NCBI RefSeq assembly: GCF_008629695.1
Contig: NZ_VWSH01000002.1
Coordinates: 589,410-653,409, forward strand
Direction: 5' to 3'
DNA from: Taibaiella lutea
GTDB taxonomy: Bacteria > Bacteroidota > Bacteroidia > Chitinophagales > Chitinophagaceae
Length of the DNA stretch: 64,000 nucleotides
Position numbers and translations under genes: made by a program. Below the pieces are notes generated by a model. That model did not search any database. It saw nothing but the letters and a program-made list of their open reading frames with translations, and was not told the origin of the DNA. Below are positions 1 through 9,304 of the stretch, piece by piece (the first letter of the stretch is position 1; every line of letters begins with the position of its first letter).

Positions 1-1
1 A

Positions 2-667
2 GGAAACTGGAATACTTTGTATGAAGGACTTTCCTCTTTTCCATCGCCTGCAAAGGAAAGCTGGCTTTCATTTGACCATTTTTATTCCGATAAAGCATTT
101 CCTGAGGCGCTTGAAATTGTATTTACCAATCCGCCGAAAAAAATGCTTGATATAGGCGGTAATACAGGCCGCTGGACTTTGGAATGTTTACAATTCAATC
201 CTGATATTGAAATGGGTATTGTTGACTTAAAAGGTCAGTTGGAAATGGCTGAAGAAAATATGATTGCTGCCGGTTTTCAGGATAGGGTTCAATATCATGA
301 AGTGAATATGCTGGATAATTCAAAGTCTTTGCCCGCAGGTTACGATGCTATCTGGATGAGTCAGTTTCTGGATTGCTTTTCGGATGAAGAGATTGTAAGC
401 ATTCTTGGAAAATGTTATGCGGTTTCTGATGAGAATACGAGAATATTTATCAATGAAACTTTTTGGGATCGCCAGCGCTTTGCCACATCCGCCTTTTCGC
501 TTCAAATGACTTCATTGTATTTTACCAATATCGCCAATGGCAACAGTCAGATGTATGACAGCAAAGTATTTCTCGCATTAATAGAAAAAGCAGGATTTGA
601 TGTCATTCAACAACATGACATGGTTGGTGTAAGCCATACCATTCTTGAGTTAAGAAAAATTATTTAA
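2..667 (+). CDS. SAM-dependent O-methyltransferase, flexirubin-type cluster (5' end missing)
   Basis: Class I SAM-dependent methyltransferase, left-truncated by the window. The reading frame is open from base 2, and the residues before the TTG at 17 (GNWNT) continue a sequence like WNTLYEGLSSFP, which is typical of long O-methyltransferases, so TTG 17 is not the true start. The SAM-binding glycine motif LDIGGNTGRW is near residue 45 of the visible part, and an acidic residue ending the next strand (GIVDLKG) follows about 25 residues later. The family methylates phenolic or carboxylic acceptors. With the flavoprotein 47 bp downstream on the same strand it resembles the tail of a flexirubin/dialkylresorcinol pigment cluster, whose methyltransferase acts on the aryl head group. 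The substrate is inferred from context only. Confidence 0.8.
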   Translation, partial: GNWNTLYEGLSSFPSPAKESWLSFDHFYSDKAFPEALEIVFTNPPKKMLDIGGNTGRWTLECLQFNPDIEMGIVDLKGQLEMAEENMIAAGFQDRVQYHEVNMLDNSKSLPAGYDAIWMSQFLDCFSDEEIVSILGKCYAVSDENTRIFINETFWDRQRFATSAFSLQMTSLYFTNIANGNSQMYDSKVFLALIEKAGFDVIQQHDMVGVSHTILELRKII

Positions 668-713
668 CCACACGAACCAATATTATCTATCCAAACTACC
701 AATAGAAACAGTA

Positions 714-1952
714 ATGATACAAACAGATGTTTTAGTTATAGGTGCCGGACCATCCGGAACTGTAGCTGCAGCAATTATTAAGAAGGCGGGTTTTAAAGTC
801 AACATTGTAGAAAAATTGCAATTCCCGAGATTTGTAATCGGCGAAAGTTTATTGCCCCGTTGCCTGGAAGCCTTGGAGGAAGCAGGTTTTATGGATGCTT
901 TAAATGAAAAAAAATTTCAGGTGAAGTCGGGTGCCAAGTTTGTCCGTAACAATGAGATCTGTGATTTTACTTTCGAAAAGCAACATACAGATGGCTGGAA
1001 ATATGCATGGCAAATGCCAAGGGCGGATTTTGATTTTACCCTGGCAAACGAATGTGAAAAGCAAGGCATTCCCGTTGCTTATAATCAGGAAGTGATTGAT
1101 ATAAAAATAGCAGAAGATGGTTCAAGCATCACAACTATTAAAGAAGAGAATGGTGCAACTTATGAAATACAGGCAAGATTTATTGTTGACGGAAGTGGCT
1201 ATGGTCGCGTAATTCCAAAGTTATTCAATCTGGAAAAACCATCTTCGCAGCCTGTAAGAAAAACCATGTTTGCACATCTTACAGATCCACGGAGATTGGA
1301 GCAGGAAGAACCAAACAGGATTGTGGTGTATGTTCATAGCGATGATTGCTGGATTTGGACCATTCCTTTCAGCACCGGAATAACATCTGTGGGTTTTGTT
1401 TCAAGCCCCGCATTTTTTGATAAATACAATGGCGAGCCGGAGCAAATGTTCAGGGCTATGCTGGCTGATGAACCCGCACTGAAAAGAAGATTTGAAAAAG
1501 CTGATTTTATTTTCGAGCCACGCACATTACAAGGCTGGAGCGCTACTACTGATACCTTTTGGGGAAATGGTTTTGTATTAACCGGAAATGTTACTGAGTT
1601 CCTTGACCCTATATTTTCTTCAGGCGTTACGCTTGCAACTGTTTCGGCGCAAACCGCAGCCAAACTTGTTATCAGGCAATTGAACGGTGAAAAAGTAGAT
1701 TGGCAAAAAGAATATACAGAGCCTACAAATCATGGTGTTTCTGTTTTCAGGACTTATGTAAATGGCTGGTATGACGGTACATTGTTCAAAATATTTTTCG
1801 CTGACAATAAGAGTGAACAATTCAAGGAACAGATCTGCAGCGTGCTTGCGGGATATGTCTGGGATATGACAAATCCTTTTGTGAAAAATCATGAAAAATC
1901 TGTACGAACGCTTGCAAAGTATCTGGATAGTACAAAGACGGAAGTATCTTAG
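714..1952 (+). CDS. FAD-dependent oxidoreductase of the tryptophan-halogenase-like superfamily
   Basis: A 412-aa flavoprotein. The N-terminal dinucleotide-binding motif GAGPSG is at residues 10-15, followed by the GESLLPR segment near 43 that is common to halogenases and geranylgeranyl-reductase-like enzymes. A WIWTIP motif at about residues 213-218 matches the WxWxIP signature of FADH2-dependent halogenases, so halogenation of an aromatic pigment ring is possible; many flexirubin loci carry such an enzyme. A plain hydroxylase or reductase role remains open, because family members with this motif are not all halogenases. It lies 47 bp after the methyltransferase on the same strand, probably in one operon. 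Confidence 0.8.
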   Translation: MIQTDVLVIGAGPSGTVAAAIIKKAGFKVNIVEKLQFPRFVIGESLLPRCLEALEEAGFMDALNEKKFQVKSGAKFVRNNEICDFTFEKQHTDGWKYAWQMPRADFDFTLANECEKQGIPVAYNQEVIDIKIAEDGSSITTIKEENGATYEIQARFIVDGSGYGRVIPKLFNLEKPSSQPVRKTMFAHLTDPRRLEQEEPNRIVVYVHSDDCWIWTIPFSTGITSVGFVSSPAFFDKYNGEPEQMFRAMLADEPALKRRFEKADFIFEPRTLQGWSATTDTFWGNGFVLTGNVTEFLDPIFSSGVTLATVSAQTAAKLVIRQLNGEKVDWQKEYTEPTNHGVSVFRTYVNGWYDGTLFKIFFADNKSEQFKEQICSVLAGYVWDMTNPFVKNHEKSVRTLAKYLDSTKTEVS

Positions 1953-1970
1953 AAAGCCTGAATAATTACC

Positions 1971-1978
1971 TATCTTTG
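1971..1978 (+). promoter_or_regulatory. Bacteroidota -7 promoter box (TATCTTTG)
   Basis: Exact match to the Bacteroidota sigma-A -7 consensus TAnnTTTG, 23 bp before the ATG at 2001. A convincing -33 TTTG is not visible at the usual spacing. It suggests the YHS lipoprotein is transcribed separately from the flexirubin-like genes. Confidence 0.5.
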
Positions 1979-2000
1979 TGCATCTTAAATTAAAAAGTAA

Positions 2001-2294
2001 ATGAAGAAGTATAGTTTATGTTTTATTGCGATTGTTGCAATGGCATCCTGCAATGTAAAAGTCAGTACTAATGACGATAACAAAGATGCAGCTACAGAAG
2101 AAGCTACATCAACAGAAACAACAACAGCTGCTAAAATTAAAGATCCTGTTTGTGGCATGGAAATGGAAGGCGAGCACTGGACTGAAATGAACGTAACAGG
2201 AACGGATACCACTTGGTTTTGCAGCCCGCATTGTAAAGATCAATACACTAAAGACCCGGGAAAATATAAAAAGCAGGAAAGCCCGAAAAGCTAA
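2001..2294 (+). CDS. YHS-domain lipoprotein
   Basis: A 97-aa protein with a lipoprotein signal peptide: basic start, hydrophobic core, lipobox MASC with Cys at residue 17, then an acidic and Thr-rich linker. Residues about 48-92 form a YHS domain: DPVCGMEM, then WFCSPHCKDQY and a final DPGKY. YHS domains bind or sense soft metals through their cysteines and are often attached to copper-handling proteins. Here it is a stand-alone membrane-anchored form, probably a periplasmic-side metal binder. No metal-transport gene is adjacent. A -7 box precedes it and a hairpin terminator follows. Confidence 0.85.
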   Translation: MKKYSLCFIAIVAMASCNVKVSTNDDNKDAATEEATSTETTTAAKIKDPVCGMEMEGEHWTEMNVTGTDTTWFCSPHCKDQYTKDPGKYKKQESPKS

Positions 2295-2307
2295 AATATA
2301 ATTTACT

Positions 2308-2334
2308 AAAGACGCATTCATTGCGTCTTTATTT
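2308..2334 (+). terminator. Rho-independent terminator
   Basis: Nine-bp stem AAAGACGCA/TGCGTCTTT with a 5-nt loop (2317-2321), ending in a T-rich tract. It separates the YHS gene from ribD. Confidence 0.75.
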
Positions 2335-2342
2335 ATTCATTC

Positions 2343-3389
2343 ATGGTTTCAGATAAAGAATATATGCAACGCTGCCTTGAACTTGCAATAAAAGGTTCGG
2401 GCAATGTTTCTCCCAATCCTATGGTGGGGGCGGTTCTGGTATATAATGACCGTATAATAGGGGAGGGCTGGCACCGGCAATACGGACAAGCCCATGCAGA
2501 GGTGAATTGCATCGCTTCCGTAAAAGAGGGAGACAAGCAATTTATTGGAAAGAGCACCATTTATGTAAGTCTTGAACCTTGCGTCCATTACGGAAAGACA
2601 CCACCATGTGCAGATTTGATTATTCAGCATAATATTCCCAAAGTAGTTATTGGCTGTACAGATACGTTCAATGCTGTTTCCGGAAAAGGCATTGCTAAAT
2701 TGAAAGAAGCCGGAATTGAAGTTGTGATGGATGTTTTAGAGCATGAAAGCCGTTGGCTGAACAGAAGATTCTTTTGCAGGCAGGAAAAAGAAAGGCCTTA
2801 TGTTATATTAAAATGGGCAGAAAGCGATAACGGTTATATTGCGCCGCTACATGGAAACAGAGTCATGTTATCCAACGAATTTTCGCAGAAATGGGTTCAT
2901 AAAATGCGCAGCGAAGAAGATGCCATTTTAATAGGACATAATACAGCGCTTTTGGATAATCCGGTTTTAAACAATCGTTTCGGAGAAGGTAAAAATCCGG
3001 TTCGTGTAGTGCTGGATTTTAATGCATCGCTTCCTCAAACGCTGCATCTTTTTGATACATCACAACAAACTATTGTTTTTAATTTTGTCAAAAATGAAAA
3101 GGGAGAAAACCTTGCATTTATTAAGTTGGATAAAGAACAGGAATTAGCTGCGCGGGTACTTAAACATTTACAGCATATCAATTCGGTAATTATAGAAGGC
3201 GGCAGCAAAACATTACAATTGTTTCTGGATGCAAACCTTTGGGATGAGGCTTTTATTATCAGCACGTCAACCATAATAAATGATGGTACGGCAGCCCCGA
3301 AAATGAATGCCGGAAAGCTTTTGGATGTATTACGGTTACAGGCAGATACGATAAAACACTATCAAAATGAATATTCCGCAAAACTATAA
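2343..3389 (+). CDS. ribD: Bifunctional riboflavin biosynthesis deaminase/reductase RibD
   Basis: A 348-aa two-domain enzyme that deaminates diaminohydroxyphosphoribosylamino-pyrimidine and then reduces the ribosyl group, the second and third steps of riboflavin synthesis from GTP. The N-terminal cytidine-deaminase-like domain carries the zinc motif HAE (51-53) and the PC...C pair with Cys80 and Cys89. The C-terminal half is the reductase (DHFR-like), including LKWAESDNGYIA and the IIEGGSKTLQLF loop. Length is normal for the family. Its 3' end overlaps the start of the next gene by 23 bp, implying translational coupling. Confidence 0.95.
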   Translation: MVSDKEYMQRCLELAIKGSGNVSPNPMVGAVLVYNDRIIGEGWHRQYGQAHAEVNCIASVKEGDKQFIGKSTIYVSLEPCVHYGKTPPCADLIIQHNIPKVVIGCTDTFNAVSGKGIAKLKEAGIEVVMDVLEHESRWLNRRFFCRQEKERPYVILKWAESDNGYIAPLHGNRVMLSNEFSQKWVHKMRSEEDAILIGHNTALLDNPVLNNRFGEGKNPVRVVLDFNASLPQTLHLFDTSQQTIVFNFVKNEKGENLAFIKLDKEQELAARVLKHLQHINSVIIEGGSKTLQLFLDANLWDEAFIISTSTIINDGTAAPKMNAGKLLDVLRLQADTIKHYQNEYSAKL

Positions 3390-4170
3390 GGCTATCAATA
3401 AAGATGCATGGAACAAAAGAACCGACGTTCATGTGTCCTCTTCGTTTTATGATGTAGAAGGGTTTTTTAATGGTGCCAGCTCGTTACAAACGACGGAATC
3501 GGCATTACTTGGTGATATACATGGTAAGTCTGTATTGCATCTGCAATGTCATTTCGGTATGGATACTTTATCTATGGCTCGCATGGGAGCAAGTGTAACG
3601 GGCGTTGATCTTTCTGATAAAGCTATTGAAAAGGCAGAAGAGCTTAATAGAACTTTAGGGCTGAATGCCAGATTCATTTGTTGCGATTTATATGACTTGG
3701 AGCAAAATCTCGATGAGCAATTCGATGTAGTTTTCACGACTTACGGCACTATCGGCTGGCTGCCGGATTTGGAAAAATGGGGCGCTATTATTCAACGTTT
3801 TTTAAAACCCGGTGGTAAATTTGTTTTTGCCGAGTTTCATCCTGTTATGTGGATGTTTGATAATCAACTGGAAAAAATTGAATACAGTTATTTCAACAGA
3901 GAGGCCATTGTAGAAGATTCAACAGGAACTTACACTGACAGAAATGCTCAGATTGAATATACAGAAATAAGCTGGAATCATAGTCTGGATGAAGTTTTCA
4001 GCGCATTGCTCCATCATGGGATTAGTATAGAACAATTCAGGGAATATGATTTTTCTCATTACAATTGTTTTTCAAACCTGAAGCAAATAGCACCTGATAA
4101 ATACCAGCATTCCGATGTCGGTGGTAAGATACCTATGATGTATTCTATCGTTGGCCGGAAGTGTAATTAG
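3367..4170 (+). CDS. Class I SAM-dependent methyltransferase
   Basis: A 267-aa methyltransferase of the Methyltransf_11/25 type. Motif I is seen as VLHLQCHFGMDTLSMAR (residues about 56-72), followed by the acidic residue in GVDLS. It starts inside the 3' end of ribD, so the two are translated from one message, but no riboflavin-related methylation is known. Homologues are common single-domain proteins of unknown substrate. A palindrome follows its stop codon. Confidence 0.8.
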   Translation: MNIPQNYKAINKDAWNKRTDVHVSSSFYDVEGFFNGASSLQTTESALLGDIHGKSVLHLQCHFGMDTLSMARMGASVTGVDLSDKAIEKAEELNRTLGLNARFICCDLYDLEQNLDEQFDVVFTTYGTIGWLPDLEKWGAIIQRFLKPGGKFVFAEFHPVMWMFDNQLEKIEYSYFNREAIVEDSTGTYTDRNAQIEYTEISWNHSLDEVFSALLHHGISIEQFREYDFSHYNCFSNLKQIAPDKYQHSDVGGKIPMMYSIVGRKCN

Positions 4171-4198
4171 CGTTTTCAACTTTTAAAAGGTTGACAAC
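4171..4198. repeat. Imperfect palindrome, terminator-like
   Basis: CGTTTTCAACTTTT followed directly by AAAAGGTTGACAACG, an almost complete inverted repeat after the methyltransferase gene. Its core (CAACTTTT/AAAAGTTG) matches the perfect palindrome at 17095-17128, so it may be a dispersed element acting as a terminator. Confidence 0.5.
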
Positions 4199-4219
4199 GT
4201 TCAGCTCCGAATAATAAAC

Positions 4220-4822
4220 ATGCAATTAACTTACAAAACAATAACAGGCACAACGCAGGCTGAATTCAAAGACAGGGGAAGCAAATTTATTGCCTGTTCC
4301 TTTTCCGTCAATAACACAGAAGATATAAAAAGGAGCCTGCAATTATTGAAAAAAGAACATCCCAAGGCTGTACACCATTGCTATGCTTACAGGTTGGGAA
4401 CCGATGGCCTGCAATACAGGGCGAATGATGACGGAGAGCCTTCGGGAAGTGCGGGCAGGCCTATATTAGGGCAAATTGATAGTGCAGGTTTAACAAATGT
4501 CCTGGTAGTAGTAGTACGGTATTTCGGAGGAACATTGCTGGGCGTTCCGGGGTTAATCAATGCTTACAAAACAGTCACTACGGAATGTTTATCAACTGCA
4601 ACAACAACAGAAAAAAATATAGAATACGTTGTGACGCTTGACTTTGATTATTCTTTAATGAATGAAGTAATGCAGGTGCTAAAGCAAAATGATGTTTCTG
4701 TTTATAAGCAGGACATGCAGCTATTTTGTATTTTTGAAATAGGCATTCCGCTTATCCATAAAGAACAAACATTGCAACGGTTAAACGACATACACGGACT
4801 GGAAATAAAAGGGCATAAATAA
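4220..4822 (+). CDS. YigZ/IMPACT family protein (UPF0029)
   Basis: A 200-aa protein with the IMPACT N-terminal domain: FKDRGSKFIA near residue 20, HHCYAYRLG near 56, DDGEPSGSAGRPIL near 73-86 and VVRYFGGTLLGVPGL near 99-113, all diagnostic. The C-terminal half matches the small RNase PH/DUF1949-like ferredoxin fold. YigZ-type proteins are linked to translation control, but no bacterial reaction is firmly assigned. It stands after a palindrome, probably as its own unit. Confidence 0.9.
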   Translation: MQLTYKTITGTTQAEFKDRGSKFIACSFSVNNTEDIKRSLQLLKKEHPKAVHHCYAYRLGTDGLQYRANDDGEPSGSAGRPILGQIDSAGLTNVLVVVVRYFGGTLLGVPGLINAYKTVTTECLSTATTTEKNIEYVVTLDFDYSLMNEVMQVLKQNDVSVYKQDMQLFCIFEIGIPLIHKEQTLQRLNDIHGLEIKGHK

Positions 4823-4862
4823 ATTTGGTTATAAAAATCTTTTCAAACTTAATTTAACAGAA

Positions 4863-5267
4863 ATGACTACGTTACAAATAACAAGACCCAGTGAATGGCA
4901 GAACAGAATCAGGAAGTATAAGGTCTATATTGACAACGAACAGGTAGGGATACTTTCAAACGGAGAAACAAAAGACTTTTTCCCGACAGAAGGCGCACAT
5001 ACTATTCATGTAAAAATGGGTTGGTATGGCAGTGCTCCATACCATTGCAACCTTAACAAAGAAGATATTCAATACTTAAAAGTGAGCAGCAGCGCGATGG
5101 CGAAATGGCTACCGTTTTCCTTAATACCTTTTGTATTATTACATGTTTTTTTTAAAGACGTTATCGGAGAAGGCCTGTCGTTGCTATTCTTTATTCCCGT
5201 GCTTTTGATTGTTATTTACCTGCTCACTTTGGGCCGGAATAAATATTTAACGCTGACAGCCTTTTAA
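4863..5267 (+). CDS. Small membrane protein with N-terminal PEGA-like domain
   Basis: A 134-aa protein of unknown function. Residues 1-75 look like a soluble beta domain (KVYIDNEQVGILSNGETKDF then HTIHVKMGW), similar in pattern to PEGA-type domains. Two hydrophobic segments follow at about 82-97 and 103-123, with a short basic tail. It is probably an inner-membrane protein with its N-terminal domain on one face. No catalytic motif is visible. Confidence 0.65.
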   Translation: MTTLQITRPSEWQNRIRKYKVYIDNEQVGILSNGETKDFFPTEGAHTIHVKMGWYGSAPYHCNLNKEDIQYLKVSSSAMAKWLPFSLIPFVLLHVFFKDVIGEGLSLLFFIPVLLIVIYLLTLGRNKYLTLTAF

Positions 5268-5357
5268 GGAATTGTGTTATAGAGTTTTGCAATCCTGATA
5301 TAAACGCTGTCCCTCATTTTCTTATTACTTTCGCATTTGAAATAAAACATCCGAATC

Positions 5358-6944
5358 TTGGAAACTGTCTGTTTGCCTCATAATAAGACCCATTTTTTCT
5401 CCAATATCAATATTGATTATCTGGCGGGAGATAAGAAGTTAGAAGCGTTCTATAATTTCAAACCAAATGACGAAGGGCTGAAAGCAGCTATAGAAGCCAG
5501 AAAAAGCTATCCGATCAACAGATCCGTTTTAGTTGAAGCGCTGCAAAAGCAATACGATGGCTTTACACTTCACGAAGCTGTTTCCGATAATATAGAGCTG
5601 TTAAAAGAGCCGCATACTTTTACTATCTGCACCGCACATCAGCCGAACCTGATGACAGGATATTTATATTTCATCTATAAAATACTGCATACCGTAAAGC
5701 TTGCGAGGCATTTAAAATCCATTCAACCGGCATATAATTTTGTGCCGGTATTTTATATCGGTTCGGAAGACAATGATTTGGACGAATTGGGGACATTCAG
5801 GTACAATGATGTTAAATACAGATGGAACACGGAACAGAAGGGCGCTGTAGGCCGGATGAACACAAAAGATTTGCAACCATTGTTACAGCAATTGATAAGC
5901 CTTTTAGGCCCTCCGGGAGATAATACGGAACGCCTGAAAGAAATCATTGCAAAGGCTTATGCGCCTAATCATACTATTGCAACTGCAACCAGGCATCTGG
6001 TAAATGAATTATTGGGCAGTTACGGTGTTGTGGTGATTGATTCGGATGATGTTGCGTTGAAGCAGTTGTTTATTCCGGTTCTGAAGCAGGAATTGTTTCA
6101 GCCGGTATCGGATGAAATAGTGCATCAACAAACTTCGGATTTAAACAAAAGCTATGCGGGACAGGCCTTTTCAAGGCCGATTAACCTTTTTTACCTGAAA
6201 GATAATATAAGGGAGCGCATAGAACAAACAGCAACAGGCTGGCAGGTGCTGCATACCAATATTCATTTTGATAAAACAGCATTGGAGCAGGAAGTAGAGC
6301 AGCATCCTGAAAGATTCAGTCCTAATGTAATTTTAAGAGGTTTGTTTCAGGAAAGCATTTTACCTGATATAGCCTTTATTGGCGGTGGCAGTGAAGTGGC
6401 ATACTGGCTTCAATTGAAAGGTGTTTTTGAGCATTATAAGGTTTTCTTTCCTGCGCTTGTTTTAAGGCAATCCTTTTTGATTTCAAATAATGACAGTAAT
6501 AACCTGCAGAAGAAACTTGGCTTAAATGATGAAGAAATATTTCAACCGACGGAACAACTGGTGCAATATTTTGTGAAAAAGCATTCCGCTCATGATCTGG
6601 AACTGTCCAATCTGGAGAACGAAATGCAAGCTGTTTTTGACCGGATAAAAGAAAGGGCTACGAATATTGATGCGACATTAAGAGGCAGCGCTGAGGCTGC
6701 TCTGACAAGAATGAAGCATCAGATGCATGTAATGGAGAAAAAAATGCTGCGTGCCGAAAAAAGGAACATGGCCGATAAAATTGCGCAATTATACAAATTG
6801 AAAAACACGCTGTTTCCCAATAATTCATTGCAGGAACGCTATGATACCTTTATGCCTTTTTACCTGGAAAAAGGGCCTTCTTTTTTTGATAGCCTGCTGG
6901 CGGCAACCTTACCTTATGGCCAGCAGTTTGTAATACTGAAATAA
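5358..6944 (+). CDS. bshC: Bacillithiol synthase BshC (cysteine-adding enzyme)
   Basis: A 528-aa BshC homologue. It joins cysteine to glucosaminyl-malate in the last step of making bacillithiol, the low-molecular-weight thiol of many Bacteroidota and Firmicutes. Family features are TAHQPNLMTGYLYFIYKI (about residues 94-111), YIGSEDNDLDEL (about 132-143), FIGGGSEVAYWLQLKG near 338, and a long alpha-helical coiled coil from about 420 to 475. The TTG start at 5358 is chosen because an in-frame stop lies at 5343 and no ATG fits the conserved N-terminus CLPHNKTHFFS. It is monocistronic and ends at a strong bidirectional terminator. Confidence 0.93.
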   Translation: METVCLPHNKTHFFSNINIDYLAGDKKLEAFYNFKPNDEGLKAAIEARKSYPINRSVLVEALQKQYDGFTLHEAVSDNIELLKEPHTFTICTAHQPNLMTGYLYFIYKILHTVKLARHLKSIQPAYNFVPVFYIGSEDNDLDELGTFRYNDVKYRWNTEQKGAVGRMNTKDLQPLLQQLISLLGPPGDNTERLKEIIAKAYAPNHTIATATRHLVNELLGSYGVVVIDSDDVALKQLFIPVLKQELFQPVSDEIVHQQTSDLNKSYAGQAFSRPINLFYLKDNIRERIEQTATGWQVLHTNIHFDKTALEQEVEQHPERFSPNVILRGLFQESILPDIAFIGGGSEVAYWLQLKGVFEHYKVFFPALVLRQSFLISNNDSNNLQKKLGLNDEEIFQPTEQLVQYFVKKHSAHDLELSNLENEMQAVFDRIKERATNIDATLRGSAEAALTRMKHQMHVMEKKMLRAEKRNMADKIAQLYKLKNTLFPNNSLQERYDTFMPFYLEKGPSFFDSLLAATLPYGQQFVILK

Positions 6945-6956
6945 AGAAACAAGCAT

Positions 6957-6991
6957 AAAACAAAACCCCGCAATTTGCGGGGTTTTGTTTT
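6957..6991. terminator. Bidirectional hairpin terminator
   Basis: Fifteen-bp perfect stem AAAACAAAACCCCGC/GCGGGGTTTTGTTTT with loop AATTT, between the convergent bshC (+) and DUF2911 (-) genes. It has A- and T-runs on both sides and so can stop both transcripts. Confidence 0.9.
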
Positions 6992-7014
6992 ATAAAACTG
7001 AATGTGTGATTCAA

Positions 7015-7854
7015 TTACATCATTTGCTTTTTCAATGTGTCTGCATTACGCTTGTATTCAGCAGCGTAAGGTGTAGAAGCAGCAAGGTCTGCAGATTTTT
7101 GTGCAGCAGCTATAGCTTCTGTTTTCTTGCCTTGTTTCTGATAGATACGGGCTTTTAACCAATACAACCAGAAGGCATCTTTATTTTCAGCCAAAGCTTT
7201 GTCAGTATATTCGATAGCCTTGTCTAAATTCTGATTGGTTTCAAGATAATAATTGGCAGCTTGTTGGTACGGGCGTTTAGGGCTGTTGATAGAAGTTTCA
7301 AGATACTCCGTGATTTTTTTATCATTATCAGCAAATACAGGAATAGTCACTTTTGTGTTTTCCCAACTTAAAACCAAATCGCATTTATTGCCATTCAGGT
7401 TATCTATAGCAATGGTAAAGGATTGTACTGCTTCCGCTGTTTTTTTAGCAGGAACATCAAACTGAATCACATCGTCTTTTTCGTCGAAGCCGGAAACGCC
7501 CCAGTTGCTGATGCCTTTGTTGATGATAACTTTCCAGCTATTTTCACCCGGAGTAGTATATAAAGCATAAGTGCCTGCCTTTAAGGGTTGGCCTGCAAGC
7601 ATTACATCTTCACCAAAGCTGATTTTTGTAGCTGCATTGGCACCGGTACGCCATACTTGTCCGAAAGGAATCAGGTCGCCGAATATTTTACGTCCGCGCA
7701 TAGATGGGCGGCTGTAAGTGATTTCTATAGATGATGTAGAGAAATCCTGTTTGATTACCGTTGTCGGGCTTGGCGCGGGAAGTTTCATGTCCTGGCTGAA
7801 AGCGTTGACAGATAAGGATAAACCGAATAAAAATGTGATAAAAATCTTTTTCAT
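7015..7854 (-). CDS. Exported DUF2911 protein with C-terminal TPR-like helices
   Basis: A 279-aa protein from the ATG at 7854; the frame opens 13 codons earlier, but MKKIFITFLFGLSLSVNAFSQ is a clear signal peptide with a cleavage site at AFSQ. Residues about 25-165 are the DUF2911 domain (SIEITYSRPSMRGRKIFG, PFGQVWRTGANAATKI, LKAGTYALYT). The last 90 residues hold helical pairs of the tetratricopeptide kind (KAIEYTDKALAENKDAFWLY). DUF2911 proteins are common periplasmic proteins of Bacteroidota with no assigned activity. Confidence 0.88.
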   Translation of the reverse strand: MKKIFITFLFGLSLSVNAFSQDMKLPAPSPTTVIKQDFSTSSIEITYSRPSMRGRKIFGDLIPFGQVWRTGANAATKISFGEDVMLAGQPLKAGTYALYTTPGENSWKVIINKGISNWGVSGFDEKDDVIQFDVPAKKTAEAVQSFTIAIDNLNGNKCDLVLSWENTKVTIPVFADNDKKITEYLETSINSPKRPYQQAANYYLETNQNLDKAIEYTDKALAENKDAFWLYWLKARIYQKQGKKTEAIAAAQKSADLAASTPYAAEYKRNADTLKKQMM

Positions 7855-7955
7855 AAAAGGAAATGTTTTGGATTGTAAAGGTAGCAATATCAATTCGATT
7901 AAAAATTAACATTTATTATGCTTTTTAGATTAAATAATGTATTTATGTTTGAGCT

Positions 7956-9155
7956 ATGAAAAACTTTTTTATGAACTTAAATTTAAATTTAAACTCTTTT
8001 GCAAAGGCTTACAGCTTTATTTCACGTTGCAAAAAGCAATCAGCCTTAATGTGCTGCTTAATAATTTCAAGCTTAAGTTATGCTCAGATTGCTGCCAAAT
8101 GGACTTTTGAAACATCACAGCCGACATCTGCCGGGCCGATTGATGCTGAATTTGGAATGGGACAGGCAAGTTGCTTTCATGCAAGCGGCTCTGCAGCCTT
8201 CGGTAATCCTGATGGTAATGGCTCTGCAGAATCTTATGGAAGCAATAATTGGGTTGCCGGTGAATATTATCAATTCCATACCAGCACATCGGGCATGACG
8301 AATATTGTCTTTGCTTTTGATCAGACAAGTAGTAGTTCAGGTCCGAAAAGCTTCTTCATACAGGTTTCTACTGATGGTACAAATTATACAAGTGTTGCAG
8401 GAAGTAATTATGATGTTACTGCAGATAACTGGTCGCAAACTGCTTCTAATTATTTGTCAGCTTCTCACCATTATTTTTTCCTTCCTGTCTTAGATAATCA
8501 GGCTGATGTTTATATAAGAATTGCCTTGGCTACTGGCAGTACAGCTGCTAATGGCGGCACTATTGCAGGGAATGGCACAAGCCGCGTGGATAACGTTTCA
8601 ATCGGTACTTCAAATGTAGTGCTTCCCCTTACGCTTCGTGAATTTAAAGTAACACAATCGTCAACAGGTAATCTGCTTCAATGGAAGACTGCAATGGAAA
8701 AGGATTTGAATTATTTTTCCGTTGAAAAGAGCCCGGATGGAAAAACATTTAAAGAAATAAGAAACGTAACAGCAAGTAATAATATTTACGGAGATAATTA
8801 TCAGATATCTGATGAAGAAACGGGACAAAATGCTTGTTACAGACTCAGGATTTTTAAAAGAAATGGTAAGAACTCATTAAGCAGTATTGTGTACGCTGGT
8901 AGTCTTATAAGCAACAATGTTTCTTGTCCTTATAACGTACTTGTAAATAATCAGCCTTTATTGCTGTATATTGACAATGGTAAATTGATTTATTCGATTG
9001 TAGATAAGGAAGGCAAAATCCTTGTCCGTGGTGAGAATGTGAACGAAGGCATGAGAAATATTTTGATAAATTTTGATGCCTTTTCAAAAGGTATTTATTT
9101 CCTTAAAACGCAATTAAATGGACAACAACAAACATTCAAAATCCTGAAGCAATAA
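7956..9155 (+). CDS. Secreted protein with T9SS type A sorting domain
   Basis: A 399-aa exported protein. The N-terminus is long (charged stretch, then hydrophobic SALMCCLIISSLSYAQ), so the initiation codon is uncertain; internal ATG 7971 also fits because a TATGTTTG promoter-like box ends only 4 bp before 7956. Residues about 45-215 form a beta-rich extracellular domain beginning AAKWTFET. The last 75 residues form a T9SS type A C-terminal domain, ending with GIYFLKTQLNGQQQTFKILKQ-like strands, which directs passage through the outer membrane. Ligand or activity unknown. Confidence 0.82.
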   Translation: MKNFFMNLNLNLNSFAKAYSFISRCKKQSALMCCLIISSLSYAQIAAKWTFETSQPTSAGPIDAEFGMGQASCFHASGSAAFGNPDGNGSAESYGSNNWVAGEYYQFHTSTSGMTNIVFAFDQTSSSSGPKSFFIQVSTDGTNYTSVAGSNYDVTADNWSQTASNYLSASHHYFFLPVLDNQADVYIRIALATGSTAANGGTIAGNGTSRVDNVSIGTSNVVLPLTLREFKVTQSSTGNLLQWKTAMEKDLNYFSVEKSPDGKTFKEIRNVTASNNIYGDNYQISDEETGQNACYRLRIFKRNGKNSLSSIVYAGSLISNNVSCPYNVLVNNQPLLLYIDNGKLIYSIVDKEGKILVRGENVNEGMRNILINFDAFSKGIYFLKTQLNGQQQTFKILKQ

Positions 9156-9180
9156 ATAGTACAGATTAATATCGCATGGA

Positions 9181-9204
9181 AGGATAGGGTTTAGACCCTA
9201 TCCT
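9181..9204 (+). terminator. Hairpin after the T9SS protein gene
   Basis: Nine-bp stem AGGATAGGG/CCCTATCCT with a 6-nt loop, followed by TTTTCTC, 25 bp past the stop codon. Confidence 0.65.
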
Positions 9205-9304
9205 TTTCTCTGTCGTCCTTTCAGGACTTGTAGCATCAATCGTTTGCTTAATTCAAAAACAATAAAGTTATAAAAACCAATGCCATTAATTCAGGAGTTT
9301 AATT